The notes below the pieces were generated by a model. That model saw only the letters and a program-made list of their open reading frames with translations. It was not told where the DNA came from and ran no database searches. The translations under genes were made by a program, and so were the position numbers. A stretch of 5,020 nucleotides of DNA from positions 1 through 5,020 of the forward strand of contig JAURXG010000471.1 of assembly GCA_030654555.1 (NCBI GenBank), read 5' to 3'. This document shows positions 1-5,020 of this stretch, piece by piece. Position 1 is the stretch's first letter, and the number at the start of each line of letters is the position of its first letter. Source of the stretch: Aquabacterium sp. (GTDB taxonomy: Bacteria > Pseudomonadota > Gammaproteobacteria > Burkholderiales > Burkholderiaceae_C).

Positions 1-1679
1 GCCAGCGTACCGGCCAGCGTCTTCCAGCGATGCTCAACGCACCAGTCAACGGTGCGGCGCACGCTGGCGTAAAAAGGTGAATCGAACACTTCGCGGATTT
101 CGCCGGTCTTTGCGTTCGGGTGTTCGCGCAACAGGTGGTAGCCGAGGTAGGGCACGAAGTAGACGGAAACAAACCAGGAAATCAGCAGCGCTGATGTCGT
201 CACCGCGAATATCGAAAACGTGTATTCACCGACCGACGAATTGGCCAGCCCGATCGGCAGAAAACCGGCGGCGGTGATCAGCGTGCCGGTGAGCATCGGC
301 ATCGAGGTCACCTCGTAGGCGAAGGTGGCCGCGCGCTTCTTGTCGTAGCCCTCCTCCATCTTGCGCACCATCATCTCCACCGCGATGATGGCGTCGTCGA
401 CCAGCAGCCCCAGCGCGATGATCAGCGAGCCCAGCGAGATCTTGTGCAGGCCCACGCCCCAATAGAACATGGTCACGAAGGTGATGGCCAACACCAGCGG
501 GATGGTGATGCCCACCACCATGCCGGGCCAGATGTCGATGCGCAGGGGTTTGGTGTGCAGCCCCAGGCTGATGAAGCTGACCGCCAGCACCACCGCCACC
601 GCCTCGATCAGCACGCGCACGAACTCGCCCACCGACTTCGACACCGCCGCCGGCTGGTCCTGCACGCGCGACAGCGTGATGCCGGCCGGCAACTCGGCGC
701 GCAGCGTGGCCACGCGGGCCTGCAGCGCCTGGCCCAGCGCGACGATGTCGCCGCCCTTGGCCATCGACACGCCCAGCGCGATCACCGGCTGGCCCTGGTG
801 GCGCACTTTCACCGCGGGCGGATCGATGGTGCCGCGGCGGATGTCGGCGATGTCACCCAGCTGCAGCGTGCTGGCCACGCCGGTGGTGGCATTGACGGCG
901 CGGATCGGCAGGCGCCGCAGCTCGTCGACCGAACGGAAGGCGCCCGCCACCCGCAACTGCAGGTTCTGCGCGCCGGCGTCGAGCAGGCCGGCGCCCTCCA
1001 CCGCGTTCTGCGCGGCCAGCTGCCCCAGCACCTGGTTCATGTCCAGGCCCAGCTGGGCCAGACGCTTCTGCGCCACCTCGACGAAGATCTTCTCGGGTTG
1101 CACGCCGAACAGTTCCACCTTGGCCACGTCGGGCACGCGCAGCAGCTGCGAGCGCAGGCTCTCGGCCATCACGCGCAGTTCCTCGTCGCTGAAGCCATCG
1201 GCCGACAGCGCGTAGATCGTGCCGTAGACATCGCCGAAGTCGTCGTTGAACACCGGCCCCACCACGCCCTGCGGCAGCGTGCTGCGCATGTCGGCGATCT
1301 TCTTGCGCACCTGGTACCAGGTGCCCGGCACGTCCTTGGGCGGCGTGCTGTCCTTCAGCTCCAGCAAGGTGAGCGACTCACCGGGCTTGGTGTAGCTGCG
1401 GATCACGTCGGCGTTGGGCGCCTCCTGCAGCGTGCGCTCGATCTTGTCGGTCACCAGCTCGGCCATCTGCTGCGCGGTGGCGCCGGGCCAGAAGGCCTGC
1501 ACCACCATCACGCGGAAGGTGAACGGCGGGTCCTCGTCCTGGCCCAGCTGGAAGTAGGCCGCCACGCCCAGCACCAGCAGCACCACCATCAGGTAGCGGG
1601 TGAGCGCGGGATGCTCCAGCGCCCAGCGCGAGATGTTGAAGCGCGACGGCGTGTCGCCCGGGGTCGGGTGCGGGTTCAT
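1..1679 (-). CDS. RND efflux transporter permease (HAE1/TriC-like), partial, C-terminal part beyond left edge
   Basis: This is the inner-membrane, proton-driven pump subunit of a tripartite efflux system. I translated the minus strand from the ATG at 1679-1677 and found 559 codons with no stop, about half of the usual 1,020-1,060 residues. The first membrane segment lies near residues 27-43 and is followed by the family motif LGQDEDPPF. A long periplasmic porter region follows. The TM2-TM4 block (about residues 335-450) contains GLLVDDAIIAVE, whose D428-D429 pair matches the proton-relay aspartates of AcrB TM4 (D407/D408). The start is supported by GAGGG nine bases upstream, which overlaps the adaptor's stop codon and suggests translational coupling. 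The early sequence resembles TriC-type pumps more than AcrB, but the substrate cannot be read from sequence. Codons from about residue 472 onward are much less GC-biased than the rest. The family call is secure; the subfamily is tentative. Confidence 0.95.
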   Translation of the reverse strand, partial: MNPHPTPGDTPSRFNISRWALEHPALTRYLMVVLLVLGVAAYFQLGQDEDPPFTFRVMVVQAFWPGATAQQMAELVTDKIERTLQEAPNADVIRSYTKPGESLTLLELKDSTPPKDVPGTWYQVRKKIADMRSTLPQGVVGPVFNDDFGDVYGTIYALSADGFSDEELRVMAESLRSQLLRVPDVAKVELFGVQPEKIFVEVAQKRLAQLGLDMNQVLGQLAAQNAVEGAGLLDAGAQNLQLRVAGAFRSVDELRRLPIRAVNATTGVASTLQLGDIADIRRGTIDPPAVKVRHQGQPVIALGVSMAKGGDIVALGQALQARVATLRAELPAGITLSRVQDQPAAVSKSVGEFVRVLIEAVAVVLAVSFISLGLHTKPLRIDIWPGMVVGITIPLVLAITFVTMFYWGVGLHKISLGSLIIALGLLVDDAIIAVEMMVRKMEEGYDKKRAATFAYEVTSMPMLTGTLITAAGFLPIGLANSSVGEYTFSIFAVTTSALLISWFVSVYFVPYLGYHLLREHPNAKTGEIREVFDSPFYASVRRTVDWCVEHRWKTLAGTL

Positions 1680-1688
1680 CGCAGGCGG

Positions 1689-1693
1689 CCCTC
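1689..1693 (-). promoter_or_regulatory. Ribosome binding site of the permease, overlapping the adaptor stop codon
   Basis: On the minus strand the adaptor ends in TGAGGG. The GAGGG part is a good Shine-Dalgarno sequence and lies nine bases before the permease ATG at 1679. Because it is embedded in the adaptor's stop codon, ribosomes finishing the adaptor would be placed to start on the permease, which fits coupled synthesis of two subunits of one complex. Confidence 0.6.
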
Positions 1694-2852
1694 AGCGCGA
1701 CGCGGCCTTGGACGCGGCCGCGGCGCTGGGCACGGCGCTGCGCACGGCGGCGGGCGCTGCAGGCGCGCTGGGCGCGACCCCCGGTTCCAGGTACCAGCGC
1801 ACCTGCTGCCCCGGCGTCAGCGCGTGCACGCCCGCGGTCACCACCACCTGGCCGGGCGCCAGGCCACCGGCCACCACCACCAGGTTGCCGTCGGCCCCGG
1901 CCACCGCGATCGGTTGCGGGCGCACCGTCATCGTGGCCGGGTCCACCAGCCAGACCGTCGACTGGCCGCCCTGCTCGAACACCGCCGCCAGCGGCAGCTT
2001 GATGACACCGGGCACGGTGGGCGCGTCGACCAGCACGGTGGCGGTCTGGCCCAGCCGAAGCGCGGTGGCGCCGATGTCGGCCTTGATCAGGAAGGTGCGG
2101 GTCATCGGATCGGCCGCGGCCGCCACCTCGCGCACGGTGGCCGCCAGCAAGGCGCGGTCGTCGCCCCAGGCCCGCAGCCTCAGCGCGCCGGGCTTGCCCA
2201 GCAGCGCGCGCAGCGCGGCGGCGCGGTCCTCGGGCACGCTGAACACGGCGTCGCGCGGGCCATCATGGGCCAGGCGCAGCACCGGCGTGCCGGCGGCCAG
2301 CACCGCGCCCGGTTCGGCATCCACCGCGGTGACGATGCCCGGCACATCGGCCACCAGCACCGCGTAGCCGGCCTGGTTGGCCTGCACGCCGGCCTGCGCC
2401 GCGGCCTGCTCGGCCTGGCTGCGCGCGGCCTTCAGCGCGGTCTCGCGGCGCTCGAACTCCAGGCCGCTGATGAAACCCTGCTCGCGCAAGTCCTTGTAGC
2501 GCCTGAACTCGGCCTCGCTCAATGCCAGCTGCGCCTGCGCGGCATTGACGGCGGCACGCGCGGCATCCTGGCCCAGCTTCAGGTCGCCGGCGTCGATCTG
2601 TGCCAGCGGCTGGCCGGCCTTGACCAAGTCGCCCACGTTCACCCGGCGCTGCACCAGCTTGCCGCCGACGCGGAAGGCCAGCCGCGACTCGACGCGGGCC
2701 CGCACCTCGGCGGCATATTCGTGCTGCAGCGCGGTGGTGCCGGCCTGCACGGTGATCGAGCGCACGGCGCGCACCGGGTCGGCCACGGGCGCCCCATCCT
2801 TGCAGGCGAGCAGCCAGGGCACGAGGAACAACGGCAACAGCAGGTGGCGCAT
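1692..2852 (-). CDS. RND efflux periplasmic adaptor (membrane fusion protein), lipoprotein
   Basis: This 386-residue HlyD/AcrA-family adaptor would link the inner-membrane RND pump encoded just downstream to an outer-membrane channel. Residues 1-17 form a lipoprotein signal peptide: M-R-H, a hydrophobic stretch, then lipobox LLAC with C17 as the lipidation site. The first lipoyl half is near residues 55-85 (FRVGGKLVQRRVNVGD). An Ala/Gln/Glu-rich alpha-helical hairpin spans about 90-160, the second lipoyl half about 165-200 (VPGIVTAVDAEPGAV), and beta-barrel and membrane-proximal domains run to about 365. The tail is Ala/Pro/Ser-rich and probably disordered. Length is normal for the family. 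The ATG start is chosen because it places the signal peptide at the N-terminus, although no good Shine-Dalgarno precedes it. It is the first gene of the efflux operon, behind the promoter and operator at 2904-2949; the permease begins 12 bases after its stop. No outer-membrane channel gene is in the window. Confidence 0.95.
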   Translation of the reverse strand: MRHLLLPLFLVPWLLACKDGAPVADPVRAVRSITVQAGTTALQHEYAAEVRARVESRLAFRVGGKLVQRRVNVGDLVKAGQPLAQIDAGDLKLGQDAARAAVNAAQAQLALSEAEFRRYKDLREQGFISGLEFERRETALKAARSQAEQAAAQAGVQANQAGYAVLVADVPGIVTAVDAEPGAVLAAGTPVLRLAHDGPRDAVFSVPEDRAAALRALLGKPGALRLRAWGDDRALLAATVREVAAAADPMTRTFLIKADIGATALRLGQTATVLVDAPTVPGVIKLPLAAVFEQGGQSTVWLVDPATMTVRPQPIAVAGADGNLVVVAGGLAPGQVVVTAGVHALTPGQQVRWYLEPGVAPSAPAAPAAVRSAVPSAAAASKAASR

Positions 2853-2903
2853 GGGTGGGCACTCGGAAGCGTCTTGAAGAAGTTCAAGCCCGCAGGTTCG
2901 CTA

Positions 2904-2923
2904 ATGACTGACTGGTCAGTAAT
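2904..2923. promoter_or_regulatory. TetR-type operator palindrome
   Basis: The core at 2907-2920 is ACTGAC-TG-GTCAGT, a perfect 6-bp inverted repeat with a 2-bp centre. Two of the next three base pairs outward also match (A2904/T2923 and T2905/A2922). Size and symmetry fit operators of TetR/AcrR-family repressors, which commonly control RND efflux operons. The site begins at the downstream end of the minus-strand -10 box and covers the predicted transcription start near 2914, so bound repressor would block initiation. No TetR gene is encoded in the window; the protein that binds here is inferred, not seen. Confidence 0.7.
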
Positions 2924-2949
2924 ATAGAAGCCGAACCCCCGCCTGTCAA
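2921..2949 (-). promoter_or_regulatory. Sigma-70 promoter of the efflux operon
   Basis: Read on the minus strand, TTGACA (2949-2944) is a perfect -35 box. It is followed by a 17-base spacer and then TATATT (2926-2921), which matches five of six bases of the -10 consensus. Transcription would start near 2914, giving an untranslated leader of about 60 bases before the adaptor ATG at 2852. Such an AT-rich near-consensus promoter stands out in DNA of this GC content. The adjacent palindrome suggests a strong promoter held off by a repressor. Confidence 0.75.
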
Positions 2950-3021
2950 ACGGCACCCGGCCGGACGGTGGCGCGATCCAGCCGCCCGGCGGTGGCCAAG
3001 GCTGCAACGACAATCGCCGCC

Positions 3022-3876
3022 GTGAGCGTCGACCACTACGAGAACTTTCCCGTTGCCAGCCTGCTGTGCCCGCCGCGCCTGCGCGCCGGCGTGACCGCCA
3101 TCTACCGCTTCGCGCGCACCGCCGACGACCTGGCCGACGAGGGCGACGCCACGCCGCAAGCGCGCCGGCACCACCTGCAGCAACTGCGCCGATCGCTGGA
3201 CGCGGGCCTGGCGGGCCGCCCGCCCGACGCGCGGTGGCCCGGCCTCATCGAGCCGCTGGCCGCCGCGGTCGCCCGCCACCGCCTGCCGCCGCAGCTGCTG
3301 CACGACCTGCTCGACGCCTTCGAGCAGGACTGCGGCAACCCGCGCTATGCCGACCGCGCCCAGTTGCTGGACTACTGCCGGCGCTCGGCCAACCCGATCG
3401 GCCGGCTGATGCTGCAGATGGCCGGCGTGCACGACGCCGAGTCGCTGGCCCGGTCGGACGCGATCTGCAGCGCGCTGCAACTGATCAACTTCTGGCAGGA
3501 CCCCAGCGTCGACCTGCCGCGCGGCCGCCACTACGTGCCCGAGGCCGACGCCCGCGCGCATGGCCTGGTCCTGGACGACCTGGCTCGCCAGCGCGACGGC
3601 GCCGCCAGCCAGGCGTTGCTGCGCGACCTGTGCCACTGGGCCGCGGCGCTGATGGCGCAGGGCGCGCCCCTGGCCTGCCAGGTGCCGGGACGGCTGGGCT
3701 GGGAATTGCGACTGGTGGTGCAAGGCGGCCTGCGCATCCTTGAGAGAATCGCGGCCATGCAGTACCGCACCCTCCAACAGCGCCCCGTGCTGGGCCCACT
3801 CGATCTGCCCGTGATGCTGTGGCGCGCGGTGTGCATGCGCCCCGATCGGCCCACGCCGGGCTTCGGCCTGCGCTGA
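3022..3876 (+). CDS. hpnC: Hydroxysqualene synthase HpnC
   Basis: HpnC converts presqualene diphosphate to hydroxysqualene, the second step of the bacterial route from farnesyl diphosphate to squalene and hopanoids. It has the all-alpha squalene/phytoene synthase fold. Counting from the GTG at 3022 (284 residues), the first Asp-rich motif is RTADDLADEGD (D35, D36, D39) and the second is NFWQDPSVDLPRGR (D160, D164). NFWQD rather than NIIRD is typical of HpnC against HpnD. The protein begins SVDHYENFPVAS, the conserved N-terminus of the family. The frame stays open upstream to a GTG at 2968, which would add 18 residues (ARSSRPAVAKAA...) that look non-conserved, so I prefer 3022; neither start has a convincing Shine-Dalgarno. 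It leads the hpnCDE cluster. Automatic annotation may call it phytoene synthase, but the tandem paralogue and hpnE favour the squalene role. Confidence 0.93.
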   Translation: MSVDHYENFPVASLLCPPRLRAGVTAIYRFARTADDLADEGDATPQARRHHLQQLRRSLDAGLAGRPPDARWPGLIEPLAAAVARHRLPPQLLHDLLDAFEQDCGNPRYADRAQLLDYCRRSANPIGRLMLQMAGVHDAESLARSDAICSALQLINFWQDPSVDLPRGRHYVPEADARAHGLVLDDLARQRDGAASQALLRDLCHWAAALMAQGAPLACQVPGRLGWELRLVVQGGLRILERIAAMQYRTLQQRPVLGPLDLPVMLWRAVCMRPDRPTPGFGLR

Positions 3877-3887
3877 TCACCCGCCCG

Positions 3888-4736
3888 ATGACTCCGCAGC
3901 AATACGTGCAGGACAAGGCCGCTGGCAGCGGATCGTCGTTCTACTACGCGTTCCTCTTCCTGCCGCCGCCGCGGCGTGCCGCGATCACCGCGTTCTACGC
4001 CTTCTGCCGCGAGGTGGACGACGTCGTCGATGAGCTGCGCGACGCCAGCGTGGCCGCCACCAAGCTGGCCTGGTGGCAGCAAGAGGTGGCGCGCGCCTTC
4101 AACGGTCAGCCCTCGCACCCGGTGATGCTGGCGCTGATGCCGCACGCGGCCGACTACGGCATCGTCGCCGAGCACCTGCTGGCGGTGATCGAGGGCTGCC
4201 GCATGGACCTGGAGCAGACCCGCTACCTCGATCTGCCCGGCCTGCAGCGCTATTGCCACCTGGTGGCGGGCGTGGTGGGCGAGGTGGCCGCGCGCATCTT
4301 CGGCCACAGCGATCCGCAGACGATCCAGTACGCGCACCGGCTGGGCCGGGCCTTGCAGCTGACCAACATCATCCGCGACGTGGGCGACGATGCACGCCGC
4401 GGCCGCATCTACCTGCCGATGTCGGAGCTGCAACGCTTCGACGTCAAGGCGCACGAACTGCTCAAGCGCGAGGCACCCTGGGGCTACAGCGATCGGTTCA
4501 CTTCGCTGATGCGCTTCCAGGCCGAGCGTGCGCATGCCACCTACGACGAGGCGCTGGCGCTGCTGCCCGAGGCCGACCGCCAGGCGCAGAAGCCCGGCCT
4601 GATGATGGCCAACATCTACCGCAGCCTGCTGCGCGAGATCGAGTCCGACGGCTTCCAGGTGCTGCACCAGCGCACCTCGCTGACGCCGATCCGCAAGCTG
4701 TGGATCGCGCTGAAGACACACTGGCGCGGACGGTGA
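3888..4736 (+). CDS. hpnD: Presqualene diphosphate synthase HpnD
   Basis: HpnD condenses two farnesyl diphosphates head-to-head into presqualene diphosphate, the substrate of HpnC. From the ATG at 3888 it has 282 residues, normal for the family. The N-terminus TPQQYVQDKAAGSGSSFYYA is characteristic. The first Asp-rich, Mg-diphosphate-binding motif is REVDDVVDE (D44, D45, D48). The second is NIIRDVGDDARRGRIYLP (D164, D168), followed by the usual YLP segment. The frame is open back to a GTG at 3819, but that start would overlap the end of hpnC by 58 bases and add an atypical leader, so the ATG is chosen. It begins 11 bases after the hpnC stop with no clear Shine-Dalgarno between, and its stop overlaps the hpnE start, so the three genes are very probably co-transcribed. 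CrtB-type phytoene synthase is the main alternative and is unlikely in this context. Confidence 0.95.
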   Translation: MTPQQYVQDKAAGSGSSFYYAFLFLPPPRRAAITAFYAFCREVDDVVDELRDASVAATKLAWWQQEVARAFNGQPSHPVMLALMPHAADYGIVAEHLLAVIEGCRMDLEQTRYLDLPGLQRYCHLVAGVVGEVAARIFGHSDPQTIQYAHRLGRALQLTNIIRDVGDDARRGRIYLPMSELQRFDVKAHELLKREAPWGYSDRFTSLMRFQAERAHATYDEALALLPEADRQAQKPGLMMANIYRSLLREIESDGFQVLHQRTSLTPIRKLWIALKTHWRGR

Positions 4737-5020
4737 GCGCCTTGCCGCCGAAACCGCGCATCGCGGTGATCGGCGCCGGCTGGGCCGGGCTGGCGGCGGC
4801 GGTGCGGTCGGTCCAGCTCGGTGCCGAGGTCACGCTCATCGAGATGGCCCGCGTGCCCGGCGGGCGGGCCCGCGCGGTGCCCTTGCCCGCCGGCCGCTTC
4901 GACAACGGCCAGCACATCCTGATCGGCGCCTACACCGCCACGCTGGCGCTGATGCGCTGCGTGGGCGCCGACCCGGATCGCCTGCTGATGCGTCGCCCGC
5001 TGGCGCTGGTCGACCCGGCG
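4733..5020 (+). CDS. hpnE: Hydroxysqualene dehydroxylase HpnE, partial, N-terminal 96 residues
   Basis: HpnE is an FAD-dependent amine-oxidase/phytoene-desaturase-like enzyme that reductively removes the hydroxyl of hydroxysqualene to give squalene. The GTG at 4733 overlaps the hpnD stop as GTGA, and the frame is open to the right edge. Visible features are the Rossmann dinucleotide-binding motif VIGAGWAGLAAAV (G14, G16, G19), the ribose-binding acid at the end of the second strand (E37 in VTLIE), the PGGRARA motif (residues 42-48), and FDNGQHILIGAY (residues 56-67), which is characteristic of HpnE. The remaining roughly 300 or more residues lie beyond the window. The 4-base overlap implies translational coupling to hpnD. 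The position directly after hpnC and hpnD makes this assignment much more likely than a carotenoid desaturase. Confidence 0.93.
   Translation, partial: MSALPPKPRIAVIGAGWAGLAAAVRSVQLGAEVTLIEMARVPGGRARAVPLPAGRFDNGQHILIGAYTATLALMRCVGADPDRLLMRRPLALVDPA

Larger units (their letters stand above)
2853..3021. other. Divergent intergenic spacer between the efflux and squalene operons
   Basis: This 169-base spacer separates the adaptor ATG (minus strand) from the preferred hpnC GTG (plus strand). Its centre, about 2897-2950, is notably AT-richer than the flanking genes and holds the minus-strand promoter and the palindromic operator. No terminator, RNA gene or convincing small reading frame was seen. 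For the plus strand I found only a weak -10-like TAATAT at 2920-2925 with a poor -35 (TTCGCT, 2897-2902). Part of the spacer (2968-3021) would become coding if hpnC starts at the upstream GTG. Confidence 0.6.

Noticed and set aside
77..277. A 66-codon Arg/Ser-rich plus-strand frame
   Set aside because: It is antisense to the continuous permease frame and has no ribosome site or recognisable content.
1..1679. The RND permease as HpnN, the hopanoid transporter, because hpnCDE is adjacent
   Set aside because: The sequence has HAE1-type features (LGQDEDPPF, VDDAIIAVE) and a dedicated adaptor. HpnN is an MmpL-like RND protein without such an adaptor, so the proximity does not show hopanoid transport.
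444..2927. An 827-codon open frame on the plus strand opposite the efflux genes
   Set aside because: Its translation is dominated by His, Arg, Gln, Gly and Ala repeats with no domain, which is the usual antisense shadow of GC-rich coding DNA. The minus strand here encodes two clear efflux proteins.
3531..4721. A 396-codon open frame on the minus strand opposite hpnC and hpnD
   Set aside because: It has low-complexity composition and no recognisable motif, and it lies antisense to two well-supported synthases.
3022..5020. A carotenoid cluster (CrtB-like phytoene synthases plus a CrtI-like desaturase)
   Set aside because: Two tandem synthases carrying the HpnC-type NFWQD and HpnD-type NIIRD motifs, followed by an oxidoreductase with the HpnE-type DNGQHI motif, match the squalene pathway better.

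Overview
The window is very GC-rich DNA with strongly G/C-biased third codon positions. Together with the gene content this suggests a betaproteobacterium of the Burkholderiales (Rubrivivax/Leptothrix/Ideonella-like). That placement is an inference from composition and protein style, not from a marker gene.

Layout: two divergently oriented gene groups share a spacer of about 170 bp (2853-3021). The left arm, on the minus strand, is a tripartite RND efflux operon. A lipoprotein periplasmic adaptor (2852-1692) is followed after 12 bp by the inner-membrane RND permease, which starts at 1679 and runs off the left edge with about its first 559 residues present. The right arm, on the plus strand, is the bacterial three-enzyme squalene pathway in the order hpnC (3022-3876), hpnD (3888-4736), hpnE (from 4733, cut by the right edge after 96 residues). 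HpnD joins two farnesyl diphosphates to presqualene diphosphate, HpnC turns that into hydroxysqualene, and HpnE reduces it to squalene, the precursor of hopanoids.

Control: the spacer holds a near-consensus sigma-70 promoter reading into the efflux operon (TTGACA, 17 bp, TATATT on the minus strand). A TetR-type palindrome (ACTGAC-TG-GTCAGT) abuts its -10 box on the downstream side, so the efflux genes look repressor-controlled. No TetR gene lies in the window. No strong promoter was seen for hpnCDE; a weak plus-strand -10-like sequence overlaps the operator region.

Nothing here is a clearly new system. The points most worth a second look are the promoter/operator arrangement and its possible effect on the squalene genes, and an abrupt change of codon use inside the permease gene near position 263. 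Long antisense reading frames, including one of 827 codons, are by-products of the high GC content.
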